From positions 1 to 64,000 of the forward strand of contig NZ_ACVP01000025.1 of NCBI RefSeq assembly GCF_000175635.1: a stretch of DNA of 64,000 nucleotides, given 5' to 3'. A model generated the notes under the pieces. That model was not told the DNA's origin, did not search any database, and was given only the letters and a program-made list of their open reading frames with translations. The translations under genes were made by a program, and so were the position numbers. Source of the DNA: Corynebacterium tuberculostearicum SK141. Lineage in GTDB: Bacteria > Actinomycetota > Actinomycetes > Mycobacteriales > Mycobacteriaceae. The first letter of the stretch is position 1; each line of letters begins with the position of its first letter. Below, in pieces: positions 28,410 through 37,801 of the stretch.

Positions 28410-29393
28410 CTACTGTGGGTTTTGGCATAGTTCGTTCAGGATGTTGGCCACAGTACCCCCGTTAATTTTTGCCACGTCGGTACCTACGAGGCAGTAGGCT
28501 ACGGCATCATCGTGCTGCGCACGGCGTTTCTTAAGCACAGGGTTCAAGAGCGGATAAACCGGGGGAAGGTTGGGGTGACTGCGGGTGTACTGAGTTTCTA
28601 GTCCACGGGCGAAGCGGCCTGAGAAAGCACGGGTAGACACGGTCTGCCCACCACGACGCAGTAGCTGCCGGTTGTAGTCACTCGTTCCCGCCTCTTCGGT
28701 GAGCAAAAATGCAGAACCGCAGGAACATGCGGCGACGCCGTCCCAGGACATAGCAGTGGCTATATCGTCTGCGGTGCGCAGGCCGCCAGCGGCGATTAGA
28801 GGAAGATCTGGGGCTGCTGTATGCACCTCGGCCACTAGTTCTTCCAGATCCCGGGAATCGGGAGTCGCGGCTAAATCCCAGGTTCCGCGATGGCCGCCGG
28901 CGGCCGGGCCTTGGACGCAGAGCACGTCGACGCCCCGACGTGCGGCCGCGGTTGCCTCAGCAGAAGTGGTGACGGTGGTCCAGGCCTCTGCGCCCGCGGC
29001 GTGGATTCGCTCTATCTGTTCGGGTGTGAAGGGGCCAAACATAGACCACACCACGCGGGCACCGCCGCGCAACGCTAGGTCCAGCTTCTCTTCGAAGCCA
29101 AAGGAGTAATCGGGATCAGGCAGTGGCTGGTTTTCTGCTTGCGCCAGCTCGCGTGCGGCGGCACGTTGCACCCCGGAAAGCGGCTGTTGTGGGCAAAAGA
29201 GGTTTACTCCAAACGGAATACCGGCACACTGGTCAATCTGTGTGCGGGCAGCGTCTAGGCTGGCAGAGCCCAAGCCTAGAGTGCCAAAGGAACCGGCGGC
29301 ATGGGCGGCGCGCACCAGTTCCGGGGTGGTGGGACCGCCGGCCATGGGCGCGGGGATTACGCTACGGGAAAGGGAACTTATAACCTGACTCAT
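28410..29393 (-). CDS. Nitronate monooxygenase-family flavoprotein
   Basis: Protein of 327 residues with a TIM-barrel FMN fold: opening PAPMAGGPTTPELVRAAHAAGSFGTLGLG, GIPFGVNLFCPQ, VDVLCVQGPAAGGHRG (phosphate/FMN loop and the conserved AGGH), and LIAAGGLRTADDIATAMSWDGVAACSCGSAFLLTEE. Members oxidise alkyl nitronates such as propionate-3-nitronate or reduce quinones. It diverges from pth2 with 36 bases between starts. The substrate is not predictable. Confidence 0.88.
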   Translation of the reverse strand: MSQVISSLSRSVIPAPMAGGPTTPELVRAAHAAGSFGTLGLGSASLDAARTQIDQCAGIPFGVNLFCPQQPLSGVQRAAARELAQAENQPLPDPDYSFGFEEKLDLALRGGARVVWSMFGPFTPEQIERIHAAGAEAWTTVTTSAEATAAARRGVDVLCVQGPAAGGHRGTWDLAATPDSRDLEELVAEVHTAAPDLPLIAAGGLRTADDIATAMSWDGVAACSCGSAFLLTEEAGTSDYNRQLLRRGGQTVSTRAFSGRFARGLETQYTRSHPNLPPVYPLLNPVLKKRRAQHDDAVAYCLVGTDVAKINGGTVANILNELCQNPQ

Positions 29394-29429
29394 AGCGCCC
29401 CACCCTACTGAGAGAGGAAGTCTAGTGCA

Positions 29430-30077
29430 GTGGCACCTTTAGGAGATTTTTTCGCGCGGTTCTTTGGCTCGAAGAATAAACCCACACCAGGCCTCAATCC
29501 GGACGAGCTAGAGGCGGAGTGGCTTATTGTGGGCCTGGGCAATCCCGGCGCGAAGTATGCCGCTACCCGCCACAATGTGGGCTATATGGCCGTCGATGAT
29601 CTGTTAGCCGCAGGCGGTGACGTGCTTGAGCCGGTCCGTGGGATGGATGTGCAAGTCGCGCCGCTTAGCTGGGCGGGACAGAAAGTACTTGCCGTGCGTT
29701 CGGGCACGTTTATGAATCTTTCTGGCGATCCAGTAGCGCCGCTGGCACAGGAGCTAGGCATCGCCCCAGATCACGTCATTGTTCTCCACGATGAGCTGGA
29801 CCTTCCGGCCAATAAGATCCGGATCAAGCAGGGCGGAAATGAAAACGGGCACAACGGCCTCAAGTCGCTCACCGAGCGCTTGGGAGCCCGCGACTATCTG
29901 CGCGTGCGCATTGGTATTGCCCGGCCGCCCAAGGGTTCGTCCATTCCGGATTACGTATTGGGCCCCGTGGATGCGGGCGCAGGCTTTGATGACGCCATCG
30001 CCACCGCGGCCGAGGCCGCCCGCCTCATCGTGGCAGACGGGCTAGGCAAGGCCCAGAACCAGATCCACTCGCGCTAG
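29430..30077 (+). CDS. pth2: Peptidyl-tRNA hydrolase, copy 2
   Basis: Protein of 215 residues from a GTG, with AGGAAG 9 bases upstream. A 30-residue N-terminal extension (FFARFFGSKNKPTPGLNPDELEAE) precedes the fold LIVGLGNPGAKYAATRHNVGYMA. The catalytic His and the FMNLSGDPVAPL and HDELDLPANKIRIKQGGNENGHNGLKS regions are intact, so both Pth copies look active. The name follows the C. glutamicum habit and does not mean the archaeal Pth2 fold. It converges on trkA and the two stop codons share one CTAG. Confidence 0.9.
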   Translation: MAPLGDFFARFFGSKNKPTPGLNPDELEAEWLIVGLGNPGAKYAATRHNVGYMAVDDLLAAGGDVLEPVRGMDVQVAPLSWAGQKVLAVRSGTFMNLSGDPVAPLAQELGIAPDHVIVLHDELDLPANKIRIKQGGNENGHNGLKSLTERLGARDYLRVRIGIARPPKGSSIPDYVLGPVDAGAGFDDAIATAAEAARLIVADGLGKAQNQIHSR

Positions 30078-30766
30078 CACTGGGAAAATTTTTCTAGCGC
30101 CTTGGGGCTGCCGGCGGCGACGATGAAATCGGTGGGGGTGAGCTCGGTGGCGTCGGCAAGCGGGGCCCACTCCCCTTCCGCGCGGCGCACGGAAACCAAT
30201 TGCACGCGGTGCGTGCGCCAGATGGCAGACAGGTCGAGCGGCCGGCCCACCAATGAGCTAGGCACGGCCATCTGGGTCACGCCATAATCGGTGGCAATCT
30301 CCGCAAAATCACGGAACCGCCCGCCCAAAAGGTAAGCCACGCGGCGGCCGGTATCGCGCTCCGGCCGGATGACATGGTGGGTACCAATCTGGCTGAGAAT
30401 ACGCGCGTGTGCCTCCGAGTCCGCCTTGGCCCAGATGTCTTTGACCCCCAACTCCACCAGATTGGACGCGGTGAGGATGGAATCTTCCAAATGGGAGCCG
30501 ATGGCGACGATGACGCGCTCAACCTCCTCCACGCCCAGCTGGCGCAAAGCCTCTGGGTCGGTGGTATCGGCCGCAATGGTCTCGGTGAGGTAGGGCGCTT
30601 CTTCGCGCACGCGCTTTTCGCTGGAGTCGATGCCGAGGACCTCAACACCATTGGCCATCAGCTCATGCGCAAGCGAAGAGCCAAATCGGCCTAATCCAAT
30701 AACGACGACGGGTGGAATATCGATGCCGGCGCGGGAGCGTCCCAGCGCCTTGAGAATATTAGCCAA
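30074..30766 (-). CDS. Potassium-channel regulatory subunit, KtrA/TrkA family
   Basis: Protein of 230 residues: a basic N-terminus, then an RCK_N Rossmann domain (VVIGLGRFGSSLAHELMANGVEVLGIDSSEKRV, residues 21-53, binding NAD(H) or ATP), IIAIGSHLEDSI-like VIVAIGSHLEDSILTASNLVELGV, and an RCK_C domain (about 145-225). It forms the cytosolic ring that gates the TrkH/KtrB-type channel. It starts inside the channel gene with an 8-base overlap, so the two are coupled. Confidence 0.9.
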   Translation of the reverse strand: MANILKALGRSRAGIDIPPVVVIGLGRFGSSLAHELMANGVEVLGIDSSEKRVREEAPYLTETIAADTTDPEALRQLGVEEVERVIVAIGSHLEDSILTASNLVELGVKDIWAKADSEAHARILSQIGTHHVIRPERDTGRRVAYLLGGRFRDFAEIATDYGVTQMAVPSSLVGRPLDLSAIWRTHRVQLVSVRRAEGEWAPLADATELTPTDFIVAAGSPKALEKFSQC

Positions 30767-32111
30767 GGAACGGCCTTTCTTCGGGATAGCTATAGCGCCG
30801 GCTGACGGATTTTGCCGCCAGCGCTGCTACCAAGGTAGTTGGGCCAACGCGGCCCAGGTACATGATGAGGCACAGCACTATCTGCGAGGGCGCAGACAGG
30901 CTTGCGGTAATTCCGGTGGACAAGCCCACCGTAGCGAAAGCGGAGAGCACTTCAAAGGACACCTGATCACCGCTAAACTCCGGATCAAAAAAGCGCAGGA
31001 CCGCCACGCCCAACGTGACCACCAGAACCCCGGCAAAGCTCAGCGCCAACGCCTGGCGGGTCACCGAGCGCGGAAGGCTGCGGTGGCCGATGGTGGTGGT
31101 TTCCCGGCCCGTAAATTCCGCGGCCATGGCAGCCAAAAGCACGCAGGCGGTGGTGACCTTGATGCCGCCGGCCGTACCGGCAGAGCCACCACCGATGAAC
31201 ATCAAAATATCGGTACCCATCAGCGTAATGGGGTGTGCCTGCCCATAATCAATGGCGTTAAAGCCCGCCGTGCGCGGGGACGCGCTGGCAAAGAAAGAGT
31301 TGAGCAGCTTATCCCCCAGCGACATGGAGGATAAAAGCCCGGTCCACTCCATACACGCGAAAAAGACGCCGCCGGCGAGCAAGAGCACCATTGTGGCCGT
31401 TAGGGTCATGCGGGCAGTAATGGAAATGCGGTGGACCACATGGCGATCGCGGCGTACCAACCGCGCCAACTCCGCCCACACCGGAAAACCTAAACCGCCA
31501 CCAATCAATGCGGCGGCCAAGGGCAGCAAAATCCAGGCATCAGAAACAAAGGGCACCAGGTTATCGCTATTGGTGCTAAAGCCGGCATTGTTAAACGCAG
31601 ATACCGCATGGAAAATGCCCTCCCACACCGCGCGCGGAAAGGAGTGCCCATAGCCAATCATCAAGCGTGCGGCCACAATGACAGCGATGATGGTCTCAGC
31701 CACCGCGGTAAATGCGAAGGTAAAAATCAGCGTCTTGCGGATTCCGCCGGGGGCAATGGGGCGCCCCTCATAGGCACCAGTTTTGCGCGCCTTGAAGCTA
31801 ATCCGGCCGGTAAAAAGCAGGCCCGATAGCGAAGCGAGCGACATGATGCCCAGGCCGCCCAGTTGGATCAGCGCCAAAATGATGACCTGGCCGGCCGGGC
31901 TCCAAAAGCTGCCGGTATCCACCACGATAAGCCCGGTGAGCGAGACCGCAGACGTAGCGGTAAACAGGGCAGACAGGAAGGAAGCGCGGGCGGTGCCGGC
32001 TTCGGCGAACGGCAGCATGAGCAAAACCGTTCCCACCAGAATCAGCACGAGGAAGCCAGCCGCGGTCAATCGCGCCGGGCCCCACTGCCGTATGGAAAGC
32101 AAGTGTTTCAC
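30759..32111 (-). CDS. TrkH/KtrB-family potassium transporter
   Basis: Protein of 450 residues with about eight to ten membrane segments built from four M1-P-M2 repeats. The selectivity-filter glycines are visible in ATSAVSLTGLIVVDTG, VSAFNNAGFSTNSDNL, SPRTAGFNAIDY and FATVGLSTGITASLS. GGGSAGTAGGIKVTT matches the intramembrane loop of TrkH proteins. It takes up potassium together with the RCK protein encoded downstream. Confidence 0.92.
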   Translation of the reverse strand: MKHLLSIRQWGPARLTAAGFLVLILVGTVLLMLPFAEAGTARASFLSALFTATSAVSLTGLIVVDTGSFWSPAGQVIILALIQLGGLGIMSLASLSGLLFTGRISFKARKTGAYEGRPIAPGGIRKTLIFTFAFTAVAETIIAVIVAARLMIGYGHSFPRAVWEGIFHAVSAFNNAGFSTNSDNLVPFVSDAWILLPLAAALIGGGLGFPVWAELARLVRRDRHVVHRISITARMTLTATMVLLLAGGVFFACMEWTGLLSSMSLGDKLLNSFFASASPRTAGFNAIDYGQAHPITLMGTDILMFIGGGSAGTAGGIKVTTACVLLAAMAAEFTGRETTTIGHRSLPRSVTRQALALSFAGVLVVTLGVAVLRFFDPEFSGDQVSFEVLSAFATVGLSTGITASLSAPSQIVLCLIMYLGRVGPTTLVAALAAKSVSRRYSYPEERPFLG

Positions 32112-32191
32112 CAGCGGAAGTATAGACCTGCTTTCGGCCCAGGGAAACTGCTAGCCGGCGCTGCCCTCGGTGGGCGGTTAGGATTGGTGCT

Positions 32192-33028
32192 ATGACTTCG
32201 CCAAATAGCACTGCCAAGACCATTGTGATTACCGGCGCATCGGGCGGATTGGGCGCCGCGGCAGCTCGTCAGTTGCACCGCACCCGGCCACAAGACAACC
32301 TGGTTATCATCGGCCGCAATCCGGAAAAGACCCGCGCGGTGGCCGAGGAAGTCGAAGGCCAGTACTTCCTGGCGGACTTCGAATCATTGGGCCAGGTACG
32401 CCGCTTGGCACAGAACTTGGAGGGCCTAGAGCACATCCACGCCTTGGGCAATAATGCCGGCGGCATTTTTGACGGCCCATCCACCACCGCCGATGGATTT
32501 GAGCGCACCTGGCAGGTCAACGTGGTCGCGCCTTTCCTGTTGACCTCGCTGCTACGGGACAAGCTGCGCGCGGATAAGGCGAACGTGGTTCAAACGGCTT
32601 CCCTAGCCAATTTCCTCATGTCTCAATTCGACCTCAGCGACCCTAATACGCTGGAGCACTTCAGCCCTGAGCGCGCCTACGGCAACGCCAAGCTGGGCGA
32701 TATCCTGCTCACCCGTTATTTTGATGCCCACGGGCTTTCCGCGGTGTCCTTCCACCCTGGCGTGCTTGCCACTGACTTTTCCAAGTCCTCTACCGGCATG
32801 ATGTCCAAGCTGTATTCCGGGCTGATTGGCAAGACCTTTGGCAAGCCTGCCGACGGCGGCGAAAACCTCGCCTACTTTTTGACGGGCACCGAGGGAATCC
32901 ACTTTGAATCCGGCGAATACTACAACGACAAGCGCAAACCTGGTCTCCAGCGCCCCATTGCGAAGAAGCTGTCGGTGGCTCGTCGCGTCTTTGATGATTT
33001 GGGGCGCCGCCTCAATGTGGAGTGGTAG
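32192..33028 (+). CDS. Short-chain dehydrogenase/reductase
   Basis: Protein of 278 residues. Classical SDR features: cofactor loop TGASGGLGAAAARQL (residues 13-27), a RNPEKT stretch after beta-2 suggesting NADPH preference, LGNNAGGIFD (NNAG), catalytic YGNAK (Y-x-x-x-K), and SFHPGVLATDF. It is similar in layout to retinol dehydrogenase/protochlorophyllide reductase-like SDRs. The substrate is unknown. It lies 24 bases before prfC. Confidence 0.88.
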   Translation: MTSPNSTAKTIVITGASGGLGAAAARQLHRTRPQDNLVIIGRNPEKTRAVAEEVEGQYFLADFESLGQVRRLAQNLEGLEHIHALGNNAGGIFDGPSTTADGFERTWQVNVVAPFLLTSLLRDKLRADKANVVQTASLANFLMSQFDLSDPNTLEHFSPERAYGNAKLGDILLTRYFDAHGLSAVSFHPGVLATDFSKSSTGMMSKLYSGLIGKTFGKPADGGENLAYFLTGTEGIHFESGEYYNDKRKPGLQRPIAKKLSVARRVFDDLGRRLNVEW

Positions 33029-33052
33029 CGCGAAACCACTAGACTATGGCGC

Positions 33053-34687
33053 ATGAGTTCTGTCGTTTCTGAGGCCTCCCGCCGCCGCACGTTTGCCGTT
33101 ATCGCCCACCCGGATGCTGGTAAGTCCACGCTGACGGAGGCGCTGGCGCTGCACGCACACGTTATTAATGAGGCCGGCGCGGTCCACGGCAAGGGCAACC
33201 GCAAGTCCACCGTGTCTGACTGGATGGATATGGAAAAGGACCGCGGCATTTCCGTGGCGTCCTCGGCGCTGCAGTTCGAGTATGCACCGGAGGGCCACGA
33301 AGGCGAGCCCTACATGATCAACCTGGTCGATACCCCGGGCCACGCGGACTTCTCAGAGGATACCTACCGCGTGCTCACCGCGGTGGATGCGGCAGTCATG
33401 CTTATCGACGCCGCCAAGGGCCTCGAGCCCCAGACCCTCAAGCTCTTCCGCGTGTGCAAGGCCCGCGGCCTGCCTATCGTTACCGTGATCAATAAGTGGG
33501 ACCGCGTGGGCCGCGAGCCCTTGGAGCTTGTCGACGAAATCGTCAACGAAATCCAACTGCAGCCCACCCCGCTGTACTGGCCGGTAGGCATTGCCGGTGA
33601 CTTCCGCGGCTTGGCACACATCAACGATGATGGCGAGGCCGATGAGTATATCCACTTCATCCGCACTGCCGGTGGTTCTACCATCGCCCCGGAGGAACAC
33701 TTTGCTCCGGATGCCGCCGGTGAGAAGGAAGAAGAGGTGTGGGAGACCGCAGTCGAGGAAGCCGAGCTGCTCGCCGCCGACGGTGCCCTGCACGATCAGG
33801 AGCTTTTTGAACAGTGCGTGACCTCCCCGCTCATTTTTGCTTCTGCGATGCTGAACTTTGGTGTGCACCAGATTTTGGACACCCTGTGCGCCATTGCCCC
33901 GGCTCCGCACTCGCGCGAATCCGACCCAAAGGCAGTCGAGGCTGCCACCAGCGCCATTGATGAGGTCCGCGAGGTTAGCGATGACTTCTCGGGGGTCGTC
34001 TTCAAGGTCCAGGCAGGCATGGACCAAAAGCACCGCGATAACTTGGCCTTTATGCGCGTGGTTTCCGGTGAATTCGAGCGCGGCATGCAGGTCAACCACG
34101 CCCAGTCCGGCCGCAGCTTTTCCACCAAGTACGCCCTGACTGTCTTTGGTCGCACGCGCGATACCGTGGACACCGCCTATCCGGGCGATATCGTGGGTTT
34201 GGTCAACGCTGGCTCGCTTGCCCCTGGTGACACCATCTATTCCGGCAAGAAGGTGCAATTTAAGCCCATGCCGCAGTTCGCGCCGGAAGCCTTCCGCATT
34301 CTGCGCGCGAAGTCGCTGGGCAAGTACAAGGCCTTCCGTAAGGGCCTGGAGCAGCTGGCGGCCGAGGGCGTGGTCCAGATTCTCAAGAACGAGGCGCGTG
34401 GCGATGCCTCCCCTGTCATGGCGGCGGTGGGCCCCATGCAGTTCGAGGTGATGCAGGCCCGCATGGAGTTCGAATACAACGTGGAAACCGTTACCGAGCC
34501 TATTCCCTATTCCGTGGCTCGCCGCACCGATGCCGAATCCGCCCCAGAGCTCGGCCGTCAGCGTGGCGTGGAAATCTTTACTCGCCAAGATGGCGAGCTC
34601 ATCGCGCTCTTTGGCGATAAGTGGAAGCTCGCCTTCATTGAGAAGGAACACCCAGAGCTCACTATGGAAACCCTCGTGGCGGATTAG
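33053..34687 (+). CDS. prfC: Peptide chain release factor 3
   Basis: Protein of 544 residues. It is a translational GTPase that removes RF1/RF2 after termination. G1 is AHPDAGKST, the switch region is DWMDMEKDRGISVASSAL, G3 is DTPGHADFSEDTYR, and G4 is INKWDR. The RF3-specific domains II and III follow (RGMQVNHAQSGRSF, LGKYKAFRKGLEQLAAEGVVQ, GPMQFEVMQARMEFEYNVE). The length is near the bacterial norm (about 530). A bidirectional terminator separates it from the convergent AspT-like gene. Confidence 0.96.
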   Translation: MSSVVSEASRRRTFAVIAHPDAGKSTLTEALALHAHVINEAGAVHGKGNRKSTVSDWMDMEKDRGISVASSALQFEYAPEGHEGEPYMINLVDTPGHADFSEDTYRVLTAVDAAVMLIDAAKGLEPQTLKLFRVCKARGLPIVTVINKWDRVGREPLELVDEIVNEIQLQPTPLYWPVGIAGDFRGLAHINDDGEADEYIHFIRTAGGSTIAPEEHFAPDAAGEKEEEVWETAVEEAELLAADGALHDQELFEQCVTSPLIFASAMLNFGVHQILDTLCAIAPAPHSRESDPKAVEAATSAIDEVREVSDDFSGVVFKVQAGMDQKHRDNLAFMRVVSGEFERGMQVNHAQSGRSFSTKYALTVFGRTRDTVDTAYPGDIVGLVNAGSLAPGDTIYSGKKVQFKPMPQFAPEAFRILRAKSLGKYKAFRKGLEQLAAEGVVQILKNEARGDASPVMAAVGPMQFEVMQARMEFEYNVETVTEPIPYSVARRTDAESAPELGRQRGVEIFTRQDGELIALFGDKWKLAFIEKEHPELTMETLVAD

Positions 34688-34714
34688 AAACCACACAGGT
34701 CCACACAGCAGAGA

Positions 34715-34749
34715 AAAAGGCCGCTTCCCGTTCTGGGAAGCGGCCTTTT
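34715..34749. terminator. Bidirectional terminator between prfC and the AspT-like gene
   Basis: Perfect 11-bp stem GGCCGCTTCCC/GGGAAGCGGCC (34719-34745) with a 5-base loop, an A-run before and TTTT after, so it serves both converging genes. Confidence 0.92.
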
Positions 34750-34759
34750 CCGTTGCGTG

Positions 34760-36325
34760 TTAAACCATCAACATCACAGGGACAACGGCAATCTTGACCA
34801 CCTGCCCCACCACAATGGTGGCCGCATAACCGGTCATGATGCGCGAGTCGGAGCTCAGCCCCGTGGCGTAATTGACCACGGCCGGCTGAGCAAAGATGCC
34901 AGAGAGTCCGCCGGAGGTACGGGTTTCGGACTGACCCATGAAGCGATTCGCTACAGCGAATAGGACCGAAACCACCACGGTGACAATGGCGGCGAGGATC
35001 ATGCACTTCAGACCCATCCAGGAGAAGGCGGTGGACAAGAATGCCTCGCCGGATGAGAGGCCCACAGACGCCAAGAAGATGACGAGGCCCCACTGCTGGA
35101 AGGCGGTATTAATGGAGGCCGGAACCTGCCATGGAATGCGGCGGGTGCGGTGCAGCGCACCGAGGATAAGACCGGTAATCAGCGGGCCGAGCGCGAAGCC
35201 CAGCTCGAAAGAAGCACCACCTGGCATCGGTACCACGACCTGGCCCAGCAGGTAACCCAAGAAGAGGCCACCGCCCAAGGCCACCCAGTTCAGCTCGGAG
35301 TAGGACTTAATGGAGTCGCCGAAGTAATCCTTGATATCGCCCAAGCGGTCAAACTTCACGATGAGCTCGAGGATATCGCCGGAAGCCAGGTGAGTTTCAT
35401 TATTGGCCAAGAATTCCTCATCGCCGCGCTGCACGCGCACGATGCGACCGCCATAGCGGGAGAACAGGTTGAGCTCCTCAACGGTGCGGCCGGCAATGTC
35501 TTGGTTAGAAATAGCCACGGTTTCGATGACCAGGCGCTTATCCACGAACGGAGTTTGCGGCTGGCGCTTGCCCAGCATTTGGGTCAGTTCACGGGCCTTG
35601 GCCTTGGTGACCATCACGCGCAGAATATCACCTTTGCGCAGTTCGGGGCGGTCACCTGCCACGCGCACTTTATTACCGCGGCGAATGGTAGCGATAACAA
35701 AGTGATCCTTGAACCGTTCTTCCAAATCATCGTAGTTCACGTCTTTGGTAACGCGGATGGTGCGGGAACGGAAGATCTTGGAGGCAGAATTGTCCTTATC
35801 GTGCTTGGCGGGCCAATTCTGCTTGAGCAGGAAGGCCACGACCAAAATGGCCACCGCCACACCCACGGGATAGCCCAGCGAGTAGCCCACGGCGGGTAGC
35901 TCTTCACCGGTTTGTTGCTGGGCAACTGCCAGCGACGGCGTCGAGGTCGTGGCGCCGGCAAATACACCAACGGAAGCCAAGGTATCCAGCCCCAGCATGC
36001 CACCAAAGAGGATGGCTGCGCCCGCGGCCACCACAATCGCAATGGTCGCCGTGAGCATGTGCTTCATCTGCTTGGAAAAGCCCTTGAAGAAGCGCTCACC
36101 GGCGGACAGGCCTTGCATATAAATAAAGAGTCCCAAGCCCAGCTCTTGCAGGGAGCTTAAGATGTCTTTATCTAGGTCAATAAACGAGCCGAAGGCCAAG
36201 CCCACAAACAGCGTGCCTGCCGCGCCAAAGCGCAGCGGACCGAAGGGGATCATGCCAAATAGCGTGCCGAGCAGCACTATGAAAAAGATGCTCAGCCATA
36301 TATTTCCATCAAAAATTGCTAACAC
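34760..36325 (-). CDS. AspT/YidE-type transporter with central TrkA_C domains
   Basis: Protein of 521 residues from the GTG at 36325 (VLAIFDGNIWLSIF). A TAAAAT box 8 bases upstream suggests a leaderless message; the longer frame from 36373 would start before that promoter. The layout is N-terminal membrane half (six segments, LGLFIYMQGLSAGERFF), two RCK_C/TrkA_C domains (about 200-360), then a second membrane half with PGGASFELGFALGPLITGLILGALHRT. This is the aspartate:alanine exchanger family (YidE/YbjL duplication). The substrate is unproven; dicarboxylate or amino acid export is likely. Confidence 0.85.
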   Translation of the reverse strand: MLAIFDGNIWLSIFFIVLLGTLFGMIPFGPLRFGAAGTLFVGLAFGSFIDLDKDILSSLQELGLGLFIYMQGLSAGERFFKGFSKQMKHMLTATIAIVVAAGAAILFGGMLGLDTLASVGVFAGATTSTPSLAVAQQQTGEELPAVGYSLGYPVGVAVAILVVAFLLKQNWPAKHDKDNSASKIFRSRTIRVTKDVNYDDLEERFKDHFVIATIRRGNKVRVAGDRPELRKGDILRVMVTKAKARELTQMLGKRQPQTPFVDKRLVIETVAISNQDIAGRTVEELNLFSRYGGRIVRVQRGDEEFLANNETHLASGDILELIVKFDRLGDIKDYFGDSIKSYSELNWVALGGGLFLGYLLGQVVVPMPGGASFELGFALGPLITGLILGALHRTRRIPWQVPASINTAFQQWGLVIFLASVGLSSGEAFLSTAFSWMGLKCMILAAIVTVVVSVLFAVANRFMGQSETRTSGGLSGIFAQPAVVNYATGLSSDSRIMTGYAATIVVGQVVKIAVVPVMLMV

Positions 36326-36477
36326 GCTGGAATATTTTAGGCATTTTCCTCCAAAGTGCCACGTGAAAGGCACATTCTTTAACGACCACCAATGGCATCG
36401 CTACTGCTTAGACCCTTTTCGCCAGGGGCCACCCACCCCCAGCAGCGGCACATCTCACAGCTAACGCCCATAGTGAA

Positions 36478-37347
36478 CTAGTCGAGGAGGAATTCCCTCC
36501 ACCGGGGCCACTCCGCATATGTTTGTGCCTTACCTGCCTGATAGTTCGCCCGCAGCTTGTGTACGTTGCGTTCGGTAGAGGCTACCTGCATATCCTGCGG
36601 GAAAAATAGTTGCGCCCTACCTTGGCGCTCCAACTCCAAAAGCCGGTCTTTGGCCGCGTTATAGAGGGCGGGGCGGGCTATGAGGGCGTCGGCAATAGCG
36701 GGGTACCTGCGGAAGACGCGGCGGACAAAGGCTGGGCGCGCCACCTCAGGGCGTACATACCCACGCGGCTTAGTGCCGATAAACAGGAACTTCTCGTATC
36801 CAGCCTCTTCTGCTTGCGCAATGGTGATGCCACCGGAAGAGCCCAAAGCACCGTCCACGTACGGCGCGCCATCGATAACTCGCATCGGCATAATCAGCGG
36901 CAGCGTGGAGGAAGCGCGCACGCGCACGAAGAGATCTTCCGGGGTGTGGATGTCCTCGCGCGTCCAGTAAACAGACTCGCCGGTATCGGCGCGCGCTGCA
37001 GCAAGCACCATATCGGCCGGATGCTCACGGTAAGCCTGCCAATCAAAGGGCAAATCCTTGTCCGCGGCGCGCTCATAGATGTACTCGGCATTGAAATACC
37101 CGGTGCCACGCACCAGCGAACCCACTCCGCCGAAGCTGGGGCTTTGAGCAAAGTCCGTAAAAGACTCTTCGGCGCGGCGGGCATCGCGCGCCAAGTAATT
37201 AACGGTATGCGATGCCCCGGCGGAGACGCCGCCTACCCAGCCAAAGTTCACGCCCTCTTCGATGAGTTTGACCATGCAGGCGGCCGTATAGGAATTGCGC
37301 ATGCCGCCGCCTTCAATAACGAGTGCGGTGTTGCTGGCGTCAATCAT
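36478..37347 (-). CDS. Patatin-like phospholipase, RssA/YjjU type
   Basis: Protein of 289 residues from the ATG at 37347. Patatin features: the glycine-rich oxyanion loop VIEGGGMRNSYTAACMVKLIEEG, the nucleophile elbow GGVSAGAS (GxSxG), and the dyad Asp in YVDGALGSSGG. Serine lipid acyl hydrolases of this YjjU branch act on the cytoplasmic side of the membrane. A TAGTAT box 8 bases before the ATG suggests a nearly leaderless start. It diverges from the small gene at 37374 with only 26 bases between the starts. Confidence 0.88.
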   Translation of the reverse strand: MIDASNTALVIEGGGMRNSYTAACMVKLIEEGVNFGWVGGVSAGASHTVNYLARDARRAEESFTDFAQSPSFGGVGSLVRGTGYFNAEYIYERAADKDLPFDWQAYREHPADMVLAAARADTGESVYWTREDIHTPEDLFVRVRASSTLPLIMPMRVIDGAPYVDGALGSSGGITIAQAEEAGYEKFLFIGTKPRGYVRPEVARPAFVRRVFRRYPAIADALIARPALYNAAKDRLLELERQGRAQLFFPQDMQVASTERNVHKLRANYQAGKAQTYAEWPRWREFLLD

Positions 37348-37373
37348 GGTGCCCCATACTACGCTGGGGCCCA

Positions 37374-37715
37374 ATGAAGCGTATTTTCCGGCAATTGCTC
37401 GCGGACGAAGAAGGCACCTTCGATATCGAAACCGGCCAGCAGCCTCGCACCGGGTTCGCCTATAACCCCACCGGGAAAGCGCTGCTGCGGGTGACGGAGC
37501 CTACCCCGGCCGCGGTGAGCAAGGCCTTGGCCTTAGCCAGGGAACACGGCGCGCGGTATCTCGGCACATGGCGCCAGCCGGAGGGGCCGCTCGTCTTCCT
37601 CGCCACGGCCGTAACCCACGATGAGTCCGTGGCCCGCGAGCGCGTTGCCGCCACCGGCCAACGTGCCTATTTCGACCTGGAGCGCTGCCGCACCATCACC
37701 GTCAATGCTCACTAG
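37374..37715 (+). CDS. Conserved small hypothetical protein
   Basis: Protein of 113 residues beginning MKRIFRQLLADEEGTFDIETGQQPRTGFAYNPTGKALLRV. It is soluble, with mixed alpha/beta character, and the ALALAREHGARYLGTWRQPEGP part suggests a small domain. I do not recognise the family. Its start is divergent from, and very close to, the patatin gene. A truncated copy of the 40196 gene begins 12 bases after its stop, implying the two were once an operon. Confidence 0.6.
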   Translation: MKRIFRQLLADEEGTFDIETGQQPRTGFAYNPTGKALLRVTEPTPAAVSKALALAREHGARYLGTWRQPEGPLVFLATAVTHDESVARERVAATGQRAYFDLERCRTITVNAH

Positions 37716-37726
37716 ACTGGGCTCCC

Positions 37727-37801
37727 ATGGGATTAAAAGATGCACTTGCCCGGCTAACCGGCGCACAGTCCCCGCGCCTGGCGCGCCCCGATTCCACCTG
37801 A
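37727..37801 (+). pseudogene. Truncated copy of the 40196 gene
   Basis: The first 24 codons (MGLKDALARLTGAQSPRLARPDST, then TGA) match the start of the intact gene at 40196 with about ten mostly synonymous differences. Homology ends exactly where the MITE-like element begins. The stop codon is supplied by the element's left inverted repeat. Confidence 0.8.

Noticed and set aside
36374..36477. A gene or RNA between the AspT-like and patatin genes
   Set aside because: About 100 bases with no coding frame, strong hairpin or T-run; I see only the upstream region of the AspT-like gene.
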